A DNA stretch of 15,549 nt from Clostridia bacterium (GCA_026001225.1 BNZQ01000040.1:1-15549); one strand, 5' to 3'; shown: positions 1 through 6,910, counted from the stretch's first letter. A program made the numbers and translations. Notes: generated by a model from the letters alone, not told the origin.

Positions 1-780
1 GTGACGGACACGGTGAACTATGACCCTCCGGCCGACATGACCGCAAGCTTGACGATCAATAAGGGCGCGCCGGATATGACCGGGATCACGTTCCCGGACG
101 GTGTTTTGCCGTACGACGGGACGGAGCAAAGTTTGACGGTGCAAGGGACGCTGCCCGCGGGCGTGAGCGTCAGTTATCTGTACGACGGCGTCGCGGCCAC
201 GGGCAAGACCGACAACGGGACGTACGCGGTGACGGCGGTGTTTGCCGTGGCCGATCCGAATTATGATGCGCCCGCAAACATGACGGCGACGCTGGTTATC
301 TTTCCGCAATCGAGCGTCGGCACGACTCCGGGGACTCCGGGCGGCACGACTCCGGGTACGACCCCGGGCACACCCGCGCCCGGCACGCCCGGCGGGCCGT
401 CATTGCCGCCCGGCACGGGCGGGAGTCTGGACGGCTTGAAGCCCGGCGACAAGTTACCGGATCTGCCGGACGTTCCGCCGGACTGGAAGTGGGACGGCTG
501 GTACGACGTAGACGGCAACAAGGTAACGGAGTATCCGAGCGACGGGCGGACGTTATATCCGACGTGGAAGGCGTCCGATAAAGGCTTTTTCGACAAGGCG
601 AAGGATTGGATTGTGGGCGCGTGGGATACTTTCTTGAAGAATATAGAGCCGAATTGGTGGTTCCGCATCCCCGTCGGATTTTTGGGCATGACGTTTTTGG
701 GCTGGTTGTTCATTCTGATACCCTTAAAACGGCGGCGGAAACGCGATGACGGGGAAGCGGCGGCGGGACAAGGAAAATGA
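1..780 (+). CDS. C-terminal part of a membrane-anchored repeat surface protein (5' end outside window)
   Basis: The reading frame is open from the first base, so the true start lies upstream; the GTG at base 1 is only an internal valine. Residues about 20-100 form one full immunoglobulin-like repeat with the pattern YDGTEQSLTVQGTLPAGVSV, then NGTYAVTAVF and NYDAPANMTATL, resembling MBG-type repeats of Clostridia surface proteins; residues 1-19 are the end of a previous unit. A Pro/Gly/Thr linker of PGTPGG-like units follows (about 108-140). Next comes a short GWYDVDGNKVTEYP...LYPTW unit (about 165-190) typical of Listeria/Bacteroides (InlB-B/Flg_new) repeats. The end has a hydrophobic helix (about 223-242) and a KRRRKR stop-transfer tail, so the repeats should face outside and the protein is held by a C-terminal membrane anchor. 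No LPXTG sorting motif is present. Role is probably cell-surface adhesion or architecture; the ligand is unknown. No recognisable partner gene follows. Confidence 0.75.
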   Translation: MTDTVNYDPPADMTASLTINKGAPDMTGITFPDGVLPYDGTEQSLTVQGTLPAGVSVSYLYDGVAATGKTDNGTYAVTAVFAVADPNYDAPANMTATLVIFPQSSVGTTPGTPGGTTPGTTPGTPAPGTPGGPSLPPGTGGSLDGLKPGDKLPDLPDVPPDWKWDGWYDVDGNKVTEYPSDGRTLYPTWKASDKGFFDKAKDWIVGAWDTFLKNIEPNWWFRIPVGFLGMTFLGWLFILIPLKRRRKRDDGEAAAGQGK

Positions 781-810
781 AAGATCAGACCGACTGAACG
801 AAGTCCGCCG

Positions 811-838
811 AACTGAAAACTGAAAATTGCGGTCGGGA
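811..838 (+). repeat. Broken left arm of the intergenic heptad repeat
   Basis: Two tandem AACTGAA heptads followed by AATT and CGGTCGGG match the left end of the complete elements at 4101, 6119 and 11710. The sequence then diverges and no right arm is found before the next repeat, so this is a truncated or decayed copy. It starts 30 bp after the stop codon of the surface protein gene. Confidence 0.6.
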
Positions 839-897
839 CTGCAAAACGGCTTCGCGCCTTTGCCGTCATTCAAATTCGAGGGAGGGCCCTTGATTTG

Positions 898-981
898 CCG
901 TCATTCGGAGGGACGCCGCAGGGTCAGGGTAGCGTGCGTCGGCCCGCTGTGGAATCTCAGCCGCTTAAAAATTCCCCTCCC
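898..981 (+). repeat. Dispersed ~84-bp repeat, copy A
   Basis: Begins CCGTCATTCGGAGGGACGCC and contains GCGTGCGTCGGCCCG and GTGGAATCTCA. By eye it is about 85 percent identical to the reverse complement of 2210-2292, with one small gap. The frame GTCATTC...GAATCTCA belongs to a class of short palindromic repeats widespread in bacterial genomes. A partial duplication of its first bases (TGCCGTCATTC) occurs just upstream at 861-871. Confidence 0.8.
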
Positions 982-990
982 TCGGAGGGG
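974..990 (-). terminator. GC-rich hairpin with T-tract on the minus strand
   Basis: CCCCTCC (974-980) and GGAGGGG (984-990) form a 7-bp stem with a 3-base loop. Read on the minus strand the stem is followed by GAATTTTTAA, which has the form of an intrinsic terminator. No minus-strand gene ends here, so it may simply be part of the repeat at 898-981; termination activity is uncertain. Confidence 0.3.
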
Positions 991-1021
991 GCGGCGGCGG
1001 GATAAGGATTAGAGGAGTCAT

Positions 1022-1069
1022 ATGAATAACAATCCGGAAATCGAGCTTTGCCTGATTGCCGGCCCTTAA
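1022..1069 (+). CDS. Possible 15-residue leader peptide
   Basis: ATG to TAA encodes MNNNPEIELCLIAGP. It is preceded by AGAGGAG at a good Shine-Dalgarno distance (start at 1022), which is stronger ribosome-binding context than most of the large genes in this window have. It precedes the hairpin at 1101-1213 and the gene at 1230, so it could be a leader peptide or a decayed gene start. No homology is recognised, and a mini-ORF of this length can arise by chance. Confidence 0.25.
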   Translation: MNNNPEIELCLIAGP

Positions 1070-1100
1070 TGAAAAAGTCTGCTATTTGCAACAAAGGACA

Positions 1101-1213
1101 TAAAGGGGAACTTGCTTGATCCGATTTATTTCTTTTTCCTGTCGCGGTTTTCTTTTGACGGACAATCCCGACGGGCTACCTTAAAGAAAAAGCGATAAAG
1201 CAAGTCCCCCTTT
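1101..1213 (+). promoter_or_regulatory. Long imperfect hairpin directly before the Shine-Dalgarno of the 1230 gene
   Basis: AAAGGGGAACTTGCTT (1102-1117) is the reverse complement of AAGCAAGTCCCCCTTT (1198-1213) with one mismatch. Further partial pairing is possible between the CTTTTTC around 1132 and the GAAAAAG around 1186. The right arm stops one base before the GAGGAGG of the next gene. In a transcript this would make a long stem abutting the ribosome-binding site and could control translation; as DNA it could also be a small terminal-inverted-repeat insertion. It resembles no riboswitch class I can name. A weak sigma-A-like box, TTGACG at 1155-1160, lies inside the loop but has no convincing -10 partner. 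Confidence 0.45.
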
Positions 1214-1214
1214 G

Positions 1215-1220
1215 AGGAGG
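1215..1220 (+). promoter_or_regulatory. Strong Shine-Dalgarno AGGAGG deciding the start at 1230
   Basis: AGGAGG lies nine bases before the ATG at 1230. A longer frame could start at the TTG at 1212, but that would translate the ribosome-binding site itself, so ATG 1230 is chosen. Confidence 0.85.
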
Positions 1221-1229
1221 AATCATTTT

Positions 1230-2207
1230 ATGACATGGGAATTGTATTTAATAGGCGCGGGCGCGGGCCTGCTGTTCGTGATCTTGCTTGCGGCGGCGGG
1301 ACGGCGTAAACGCCTCAAAGCGGCGAAAGCGACGGCGGACGCCACGCCGCCTGCGGACGCGGCGAAGGAAACACCGAAAGCGGCTCCGGCGGGGGCAACC
1401 GCCCCGACCGCAGGCGCGGCCCCGACCGCGACGCCCGCAGGCGGCGTCACGCCCGCGTTCAACGTGCATTACGCGACGTTGCCGACCGCGCCGCTGCCGG
1501 CGTATCCGGGGCCGCCGCCCGTGTACGGCGCGGGGTACGCGCCCTACGGCGAGGGTTTTTATTACGAGGGGCCCGACCGTCGGCGGAATCCGAACGGCTT
1601 TGCCTATGCGGGGCCGGAACGCCGTGCCGCGCGCCCCGACTATATTGCGGACGCGCCGCCGCCGGACGGCGGTTTTGCCGCGGGGTACGCCGCCGCGCAG
1701 GCCGACGCCGTCCAAAAGGAAACCGCGCGTCAGCTCGCCGCCCAAACCGCCGAGCTTGCCGCCCAACGGGAGATGATCAACTCCATTTTGCGCGAAGCCC
1801 GCGAGAACAGGAACGGCCGGACCGCGCCCGACCTTTCTTCGAAAAGCACGGCGCAGCTCCTGCACGAGGTTTTGCGCGGTTATGAGCAACCGCAGCAGAG
1901 TACGCCGCTCGCGGAAAGAGTCGTGGAAAGAATCGTCGAGAAAGCCCCCGAAAAGCCCGAACGGAGCATTCCGCACACGCCGCCGCCGACGATGATTGCC
2001 GAGGTTAAGGTCAAAAATCCAGACGGCACGGTCGAGTACACGAAAACGTACCAACGTTACGACGGCTCCAAATTCACCAAGTCCGAAATTAAAGACCCCC
2101 AACGCCGCCGCATCATCGCCCGTCCCGCCGAACCGGCGATGCCCGGTTACGTCATCGGCGACGAGGAAAAGCCCTCCGTGTCTTTGAAACAAAAACGGCG
2201 CAAATAA
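1230..2207 (+). CDS. Unrecognised protein: N-terminal TM helix, Ala/Pro-rich region, coiled coil
   Basis: A 325-residue product. Residues about 4-23 (LYLIGAGAGLLFVILLAAAG) form one membrane helix followed by RRKRLK, so the bulk is expected in the cytoplasm. A low-complexity Ala/Pro/Thr segment follows (about 30-85), then a Pro/Tyr-rich stretch. Two charged motifs, YYEGPDRRR and YAGPERRAARPDY, lie about 15 residues apart; GPERR/GPDRR motifs recur in bacterial signalling and envelope proteins, but their role here is unknown. A likely coiled coil spans about 155-195 (Ala/Gln/Glu-rich, ending REARENR). A C-terminal region has IAEVKVKNPDGTVEYTKTYQ and a basic tail QKRRK. The first half is highly GC-biased, which leaves long open shadow frames on both strands. 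I do not recognise a family. It may be a membrane-linked scaffold; this is only a guess from architecture. Confidence 0.7.
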   Translation: MTWELYLIGAGAGLLFVILLAAAGRRKRLKAAKATADATPPADAAKETPKAAPAGATAPTAGAAPTATPAGGVTPAFNVHYATLPTAPLPAYPGPPPVYGAGYAPYGEGFYYEGPDRRRNPNGFAYAGPERRAARPDYIADAPPPDGGFAAGYAAAQADAVQKETARQLAAQTAELAAQREMINSILREARENRNGRTAPDLSSKSTAQLLHEVLRGYEQPQQSTPLAERVVERIVEKAPEKPERSIPHTPPPTMIAEVKVKNPDGTVEYTKTYQRYDGSKFTKSEIKDPQRRRIIARPAEPAMPGYVIGDEEKPSVSLKQKRRK

Positions 2208-2209
2208 GC

Positions 2210-2292
2210 GGGAAGGGAATTTTTTATCGGTTGAGATTCCACGACGGGCCGACGCACGCTGCCGGCCCCTACGGCGTCCCTCTGAATGACGG
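2210..2292 (-). repeat. Dispersed ~84-bp repeat, copy B (inverted relative to copy A)
   Basis: On the minus strand it reads CCGTCATTCAGAGGGACGCC and ends GATAAAAAATTCCCTTCCC, closely matching 898-981. It begins three bases after the stop codon of the 1230 gene, so the two copies face each other around the mini-ORF and that gene. In plus orientation it starts with GGGAAGGGAATTTTTT, a T-run that could add weak termination. Confidence 0.8.
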
Positions 2293-2337
2293 CTTTTAGC
2301 GCGGACGCTACCGCCTTTGACAAATAAGCATTTCCGT

Positions 2338-2366
2338 TTGTTTTTTTGTCGAATCTGTGATATCAT
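2338..2366 (+). promoter_or_regulatory. Extended -10 promoter, probably giving a leaderless mRNA
   Basis: TATCAT (2361-2366) carries an upstream TGA, making the extended -10 TGATATCAT. A weak -35, TTGTTT (2338-2343), is 17 bp away. The expected transcription start, about seven bases downstream, is the A of the ATG at 2373. No Shine-Dalgarno precedes that ATG. Confidence 0.45.
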
Positions 2367-2372
2367 ATACGT

Positions 2373-4103
2373 ATGATCGACGAAAGCGGATTGATGGAAT
2401 TCGGGCGCGCGCTGTTTGAGACTGCGGACAACACGGCTATGCTGTTGCCCGCGCTCAATTCGATGCTGACCGCCAAGCAGTACGACGAGATTTTCGTCAT
2501 CATGCAATGCTCCTTTATCAACTCTCATTATTACGGTTTCAAGTATAACTCCAATTTAAAAAACGCCACGATCGAGGAACGGTATTTCGACCGCTTTATG
2601 GAGATTTTACAGGGCATCGGTATTGCCGAGAACGTCTACGCGCCGCTGTTGTTTTACGCGCTCGATCCGTCCGTAACGACCCCCGCGAGGCACTGGCGCC
2701 GCCCCGCGTATCAATATCTTTTGAAGGCGGCGTATAAGGATTACGACCGCATTTTAGGACTCGTCAACCGCTTCGTTCCCCGCGAAACGTATCCGTACGA
2801 CGTATTGTTGGAGTGTAACCGCGATAAGACGGTCGGCATTTTGCAAGAACGCAAGTCGGCGGGCACGATTGCCGACGTTAAGAATATCTATGATTATTTA
2901 AAGCGGCACGCGCCCGAGGCTTTAGCCAAAAAGCCCGAAAAACGCGAGCCGCCGATCGAGCCCGATTTTGCCGACGCGGACGGACTGATTGCGTTTTGCC
3001 GCGCGCACCGCGACGGGCAGACCGTCAAGAAAATCAGGGCCGCGCTCAAATTCGTGAACGCGGACGATTTGGCGGGCATGGCCGATTATCTGTTGGCCGA
3101 ATACGACGCCGCCAATAAAAAGACCGCTTATTTATCGCGTTTTTTCGCCGCCTACGGCAGCGACGCTCTGAAGTCCCTGCTGCCCGGCCTTGCCGACACG
3201 GGCGCGAAGCCCCGCCGCTATGACACGCTGTTGTCCGCTTTGGACATGAGCGTGGAGGATTTGGAGGACGGCCGCGCGCCCGACTGCGAGCTGAACGCCG
3301 AGCTGACCCGCATGTTCACGATCGACGGCTTCGATTTGTTCGTGCGCGTTCTGCCGGGCTTGCAAATTAAAATGTGCGATGCGGACGGACGGGATTTTAC
3401 GTTTTCTATCGGGGCGACGCCGAAAAAATACGTCATGATCAAGCGGCATATCGAAACGTATGTCCGCAATTTGCGCGCGGAGTTGGACAAGCAAAGGGAA
3501 CGGTTTTTCGACGCGTTCCGATTCTTCCGTAAATGGAGTATGGACAATTTTAAGGCGCACATTCTGAACAATTCCTTAATGCGCGCGGTCGCGTCGGAGT
3601 TTTTTTGCGGCGAGTACTCGCAGGATCGGCTGGTCAACGTGTTCTTCAGTGAAAACGGTTTGTTGTACGATTTAGACCGCGTGGACTTTAAATTGTCGGG
3701 ACTGTCGGTCGCCCTGATTCACCCGATCGATTTGGAAGGGCGGTACGCGCATTTGAAGCGGTTAGATATCGAGCAGCCGTTTCCGCAGCTGCGGCGGGAG
3801 ACGTTCCTGCGGCTGCCGGAGGCGGGCGGCAACATTTCGCGCTTTAAAGGCACGGTCGTGCGGAGCGACGAATTTTTAAGGCGTATCAAACGGGGCGGTT
3901 GGAAGCTGATTTTAAAGCGTCCCGACGGCGCATACGGGGGGATTTCTAAAAATTTCAACCGTTTGCCCTGCACGTTAGAATTTCAAAATCTGTATCCCGG
4001 CCGCGAGGAATTGCTGACGGTCGGCCTTTTGAAAACGCCCGAAGAAAACAAGCGGGTATTCAGCGAGATTTGCTATGAGATCAACGAGCTGCTGCAGAAT
4101 TAA
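2373..4103 (+). CDS. DUF4132-like C-terminal domain protein, function unknown
   Basis: A 576-residue soluble, helix-rich protein. The first ~380 residues show no motif I recognise. The C-terminal third fits the DUF4132 pattern. A helix runs from IETYVRNLRAELDKQRERFFDAF into KWSMDNFKAHILNN, matching the family segment before the conserved 'npl..la..lvWg' stretch. Then come ALIHPIDLEGRY, DIEQPFPQLRRETF, FKGTVVRSDEFLRRIKRGGW and GGISKNF, which correspond to the family's 'LvHPlel', 'iiQPFpQL.R' and 'GW' blocks. DUF4132 occurs in MolR-like proteins and many uncharacterised bacterial proteins; no enzymatic role is established. ATG 2373 fits the promoter at 2338-2366. The next gene is separated only by a 143-bp heptad element, so co-transcription with the radical SAM block is possible. 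Confidence 0.6.
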   Translation: MIDESGLMEFGRALFETADNTAMLLPALNSMLTAKQYDEIFVIMQCSFINSHYYGFKYNSNLKNATIEERYFDRFMEILQGIGIAENVYAPLLFYALDPSVTTPARHWRRPAYQYLLKAAYKDYDRILGLVNRFVPRETYPYDVLLECNRDKTVGILQERKSAGTIADVKNIYDYLKRHAPEALAKKPEKREPPIEPDFADADGLIAFCRAHRDGQTVKKIRAALKFVNADDLAGMADYLLAEYDAANKKTAYLSRFFAAYGSDALKSLLPGLADTGAKPRRYDTLLSALDMSVEDLEDGRAPDCELNAELTRMFTIDGFDLFVRVLPGLQIKMCDADGRDFTFSIGATPKKYVMIKRHIETYVRNLRAELDKQRERFFDAFRFFRKWSMDNFKAHILNNSLMRAVASEFFCGEYSQDRLVNVFFSENGLLYDLDRVDFKLSGLSVALIHPIDLEGRYAHLKRLDIEQPFPQLRRETFLRLPEAGGNISRFKGTVVRSDEFLRRIKRGGWKLILKRPDGAYGGISKNFNRLPCTLEFQNLYPGREELLTVGLLKTPEENKRVFSEICYEINELLQN

Positions 4104-4241
4104 ATAATAACTGAAAACTGAAAATTTCGGTCGAGTGTCGCAAAAGAAAGTTTGTCGGCGGGTAAAGAGCTTATAGCATAATAAAAGTTTCTCGTCGACA
4201 GGTCAATCAATTTTCAGGTTTCAGCTTTCAGTTTTCACTTA
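4101..4241 (+). repeat. Intergenic heptad-armed palindrome, copy 1
   Basis: The element starts with the stop codon (TAAATAATAACTGAAAACTG at the left end). Its left arm has two to three AACTGAA-type heptads; the core has CGGTCGAGTGTCG, TTTGTCGGCGGGTAAAGAGC, TTATAGCATAATAAAAG and GTCGACAGGTCAATCA. The right arm read on the minus strand is AAGTGAA-AACTGAA-AGCTGAA-ACCTGAA-AATTG. Arms are inverted, so the whole copy can fold into a long imperfect hairpin. It fills the whole spacer between the DUF4132 and radical SAM genes, ending five bases before the ATG at 4247. Confidence 0.85.
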
Positions 4242-4246
4242 AAAAG

Positions 4247-6121
4247 ATGTCGAAATCCACAACGAAACACCAATCGGTTTACCCACTTTCGCGGGAGCTG
4301 TTGCTGTCCTGCGAGAAGCCCGCGCGGTACGTCGGGGGCGAATACAATCTCGCGCCCGTAAAGCCCGACGCCGCGCTGCAATTTTTATTGTGCTTTCCCG
4401 ACGCCTACGAGGTCGGCCTGTCCAACCTCGGCGTCAAGATTCTGTACGACATTTTGAACGCTTTGCCCGATGCGTCCTGCGAATACTGCTTCGCGCCGTG
4501 GCCGGACTTCGGGCGTGTCCTGCGGGAGCATCAAATTCCGTTGTATGGCTTGACAAGCGGAATCCCCGCGCGGGCGTTCGGCATGTTGGGCTTTTCTTTG
4601 CAATACGAATTGTCCTATACGACCGTCTTGTATATGCTCGATTTGGCGGGTATTCCGTTCCGCGCGCGGGAGCGCGGGGAGGGCGATCCTGTCGTCATTG
4701 CCGGCGGGCCGTGTACGGTCAATCCGCTGCCCGTCGCGGATTTTTTCGATCTGTTCGTGATCGGCGACGGCGAATCGGCGATAAAGGAATTGGCCGAAGC
4801 ATATATCGCCAATAAACGCGCGGGCGGCAAAAAGGCGGACTTCTTGCGCGCGGCGGCAAAGGTGCGCGGCGTGTGGGTGCCAGACGATGATAGTGGTCAG
4901 CGGTCAGCGGTCAGCGGTCAGTTAAAGGATGAGATTGCCACGCGTCACTCCGTTCCGCTCGCAATGACACAAAACGAAAGGGACTCCGACCGAAACTGTC
5001 AACCGACAACCGACAACTGTCCACTGAAAATAAAACGGGCGGTCGAGCCCGATTTGGACGCCCTGCCGTATCCCGTTAAGCCCGTACTGCCCAATATCGA
5101 GGCCGTGCATGATCGCGCCGTGGTGGAGCTTTTCCGCGGCTGTACGCGGGGCTGTCGCTTCTGTCAGGCGGGTATGATCTACCGGCCGGTGCGCGAAAGG
5201 GGTTTTGACCGTTGTAAGGAATCGGCGTTTTCCTTGATCGATAATACGGGGTACGACGAGCTTTCTTTGACCTCGTTGTCGAGCGGCGACTATCCGAGGA
5301 TTCGAGAACTGATTGCCGACCTTTCCGGCGCGCTTCGAATGCGGCATGTCGGTTTGACGCTGCCTTCCTTACGTTTGGATTCATTCAGCGGCGATTTTAA
5401 AAGCGGCGGGGGCGGTTTGACGTTCGCGCCCGAAGCGGGTACGCAACGCTTGCGGGATATCATCAATAAGAATATCACGGAAGAGGAAATTTTATCGGCG
5501 TGCGCGGCGGCCTTTCAACGCGATAACGCTTCGGTCAAGCTGTATTTTATGCTGGGCCTGCCGTTCGAGACGCAGGAGGATATCGACGGGATTATCGCGC
5601 TGTGTTCAAAGATTAAACGGTTGGGAAAACGCCCCAAAATATCGGTGTCCTGCTCGGTGTTCGTCCCGAAACCGCACACGCCCTTTCAATGGTGCGCGCA
5701 AATCGGGCGGGAAAAGGCGGAGGTGTCGCAACGGTATCTGAAAGCGGAATTGAAGCGGCTCGGCGTGACCTTTCATTACCACGATGCGCGCGTGTCGGAG
5801 ATCGAGGCGGTTTTGGCGCGCGGCGACCGCGCGTTGTCCGGCGTCGTCGAGGCTGTTTACGACGCGGGGAGCGTTTTAGAGGGCTGGACGGAATTTTTCA
5901 ATTATGAAAGGTGGACGGCGGCGTTCGCCGCCGCGAACGTTCAACCGGAAAATTACGGCGGAGCGCGGAATTTAACGGAGCCGTTGCCATGGGACTTTAT
6001 CGACGTGGGCGTGACCAAAGCTTTTTTGAAGCGGGAATACGCGCGCGCGGAAAAGGGTTTGACGACCGAGGATTGCCGGAAAACGTGTCACGGGTGCGGA
6101 CTGCGGTGCAAGAGCAAGTAA
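4247..6121 (+). CDS. B12-binding-type radical SAM protein (TIGR03960 family) with in-frame repeat insertion
   Basis: A 624-residue product. Residues 1-210 form the N-terminal domain of the family (CEKPARYVGGEYN, FPDAYEVGLSNLGVKILYDI, AGGPCTVNPLPVADFFDLFVIGDGE), annotated as cobalamin-binding-like. The radical SAM core has CTRGCRFC, giving the CxxxCxxC 4Fe-4S ligands C299, C303 and C306, followed by QAGMIYRPVRER. FAPEAGTQRLRDIINKNI, YFMLGLPFET and SVFVPKPHTPFQW are also family-typical. A C-terminal Cys cluster (C610, C614, C617, C621) may bind metal. The substrate is not established. Residues about 216-261 are foreign: they are encoded by the heptad element at 4892-5025 and sit in the linker between the two domains. 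It is followed by the DUF2344 gene and an RNase G/E gene, the usual clostridial order, which suggests a role in RNA or translation biology (inference). No clear Shine-Dalgarno; the leader is the arm of repeat copy 1. Confidence 0.9.
   Translation: MSKSTTKHQSVYPLSRELLLSCEKPARYVGGEYNLAPVKPDAALQFLLCFPDAYEVGLSNLGVKILYDILNALPDASCEYCFAPWPDFGRVLREHQIPLYGLTSGIPARAFGMLGFSLQYELSYTTVLYMLDLAGIPFRARERGEGDPVVIAGGPCTVNPLPVADFFDLFVIGDGESAIKELAEAYIANKRAGGKKADFLRAAAKVRGVWVPDDDSGQRSAVSGQLKDEIATRHSVPLAMTQNERDSDRNCQPTTDNCPLKIKRAVEPDLDALPYPVKPVLPNIEAVHDRAVVELFRGCTRGCRFCQAGMIYRPVRERGFDRCKESAFSLIDNTGYDELSLTSLSSGDYPRIRELIADLSGALRMRHVGLTLPSLRLDSFSGDFKSGGGGLTFAPEAGTQRLRDIINKNITEEEILSACAAAFQRDNASVKLYFMLGLPFETQEDIDGIIALCSKIKRLGKRPKISVSCSVFVPKPHTPFQWCAQIGREKAEVSQRYLKAELKRLGVTFHYHDARVSEIEAVLARGDRALSGVVEAVYDAGSVLEGWTEFFNYERWTAAFAAANVQPENYGGARNLTEPLPWDFIDVGVTKAFLKREYARAEKGLTTEDCRKTCHGCGLRCKSK
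4892..5025 (+). repeat. Heptad-armed palindromic element inserted in frame in the radical SAM gene
   Basis: The left arm (4892-4923) is AGTGGTC followed by three AGCGGTC units and AGTT. The right arm (4994-5025), reverse-complemented, is AGTGGAC-AGTTGTC-GGTTGTC-GGTTGAC-AGTT. Both are 32 bases, four and a half heptads, starting and ending alike. The 70-bp core contains, on the minus strand, GTCATTGCGAGCGG and, downstream, GTGGCAATCTC, a copy of the dispersed GTCATTG...GCAATCTC bacterial repeat. The reading frame stays open. Because three heptads equal seven codons, the left arm encodes a 7-residue period (SGQRSAV then SGQ). It replaces no conserved motif. Confidence 0.85.
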
Positions 6122-6262
6122 ATAACTGAAAATTGAAAACTGAAAAATTCGGTCGAATGTCCGTACAAGAAGGATTGTCGGCGGGTAAGGAGCTTACAGC
6201 ATAATAAAATCATCTTCTTCGACAGATCAATAATTTTCATTTTTCATTTTTCATCTTTCAGG
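6119..6262 (+). repeat. Intergenic heptad-armed palindrome, copy 2
   Basis: Starts with the radical SAM stop codon as TAAATAACTGAAAATTGAAA. The left arm is AACTGAA-AATTGAA-AACTGAA. The core has CGGTCGAATGTCCGTACAAG, ATTGTCGGCGGGTAAGGAGC and TTACAGCATAATAAAAT, then TTCGACAGATCAATA. The right arm on the minus strand is ACCTGAA-AGATGAA-AAATGAA-AAATGAA-AATTA. It occupies nearly all of the 150-bp spacer and ends nine bases before the ATG at 6272. Confidence 0.85.
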
Positions 6263-6271
6263 TAAAGAATT

Positions 6272-6910
6272 ATGTTGTTGTTTGAATTTGAAAAAACGGG
6301 AGCGTTCCGCTATATCCCTCATGTGGATATGCTGCGGGCGGTGACGCGCACGCTGCGGCGCGCGCGAATCGAATGCGGCTATTCGCACGGGTTCAATCCG
6401 CATATCCTGCTGTATTTTTCGCCGCCGCTGCCGATCGGAACCGCGAGCCGTTGCGAGCAATGCGCCCTTGACTGCGTGTTGTCCGCGGAGGAATTTTTGG
6501 AGCGGTACAACCGCGCCGCGCCCGCGGGGTTGAAGGCTTTAAGCGCGGCGGTTTTTCCGTATCCGGTCAATCCGGCCGCCAAGGTGAACAAGGCCCGATA
6601 CGAAATCGTGTTGAATACCGGAAAAGTCGAAATTAAAAGTTGCTTCGCGGCATTGTCGGCGGCGGCCCGCGAGGTTTTGGCGGGCGACCTGTTCGAGGTG
6701 TCCGCTGGACGGGACGGGGGCGTCAAGGAAGCGCGCCCGCTCTTGCACGATATCGCCGTGCGCGCCGGCGGCGGCGCGGTCGCCGTGGACGCGGTGTTGA
6801 GCGCGGGTAACCGGAATCTGCGCGCCGACCGCTTTATCGAAGGCTTGTTGAAACGTGCGGGCTTGAACTATACGGGTGCGGATATCACAAGGGTTACTTT
6901 GTATCAGTAG
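6272..6910 (+). CDS. DUF2344 (TIGR03936) family protein
   Basis: A 212-residue product. The N-terminus (LLFEFEKTGAFRYIPHVDML, then RRARIECGYSHGFNPH and YFSPPLPIGTAS) matches the DUF2344 family, where these residues are strongly conserved. The family is normally encoded next to, or fused with, the TIGR03960 radical SAM protein and upstream of an RNase G/E gene, exactly as here; it presumably works with the radical SAM enzyme, but its activity is not established. The start is the ATG directly after repeat copy 2, with only a weak AGG nine bases upstream. Length is close to the usual 200-240 residues. The last ~50 residues are less conserved. Confidence 0.9.
   Translation: MLLFEFEKTGAFRYIPHVDMLRAVTRTLRRARIECGYSHGFNPHILLYFSPPLPIGTASRCEQCALDCVLSAEEFLERYNRAAPAGLKALSAAVFPYPVNPAAKVNKARYEIVLNTGKVEIKSCFAALSAAAREVLAGDLFEVSAGRDGGVKEARPLLHDIAVRAGGGAVAVDAVLSAGNRNLRADRFIEGLLKRAGLNYTGADITRVTLYQ

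Noticed and set aside
974..990. Terminator for the surface protein gene
   Set aside because: The T-tract follows the stem only on the minus strand, and the stem lies about 190 bp after the stop codon.
1155..1182. Promoter TTGACG with TACCTT for the 1230 gene
   Set aside because: The -10 is poor (3 of 6) and the site lies inside the palindrome loop; not enough support.
1212..1229. Alternative TTG start for the 1230 gene
   Set aside because: It would translate the AGGAGG Shine-Dalgarno as protein; the ATG at 1230 has ideal spacing to it.
1248..2528. Long open frame on the minus strand (426 codons) opposite the 1230 gene
   Set aside because: It is antisense to a GC-rich, Ala/Pro-rich gene, is Arg/Gly-rich, has no start context, and runs into the next gene; typical composition artefact.
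4892..5025. Tandem repeats read as a CRISPR fragment
   Set aside because: Units are 7 bp with no spacers, and the arms are inverted relative to each other.
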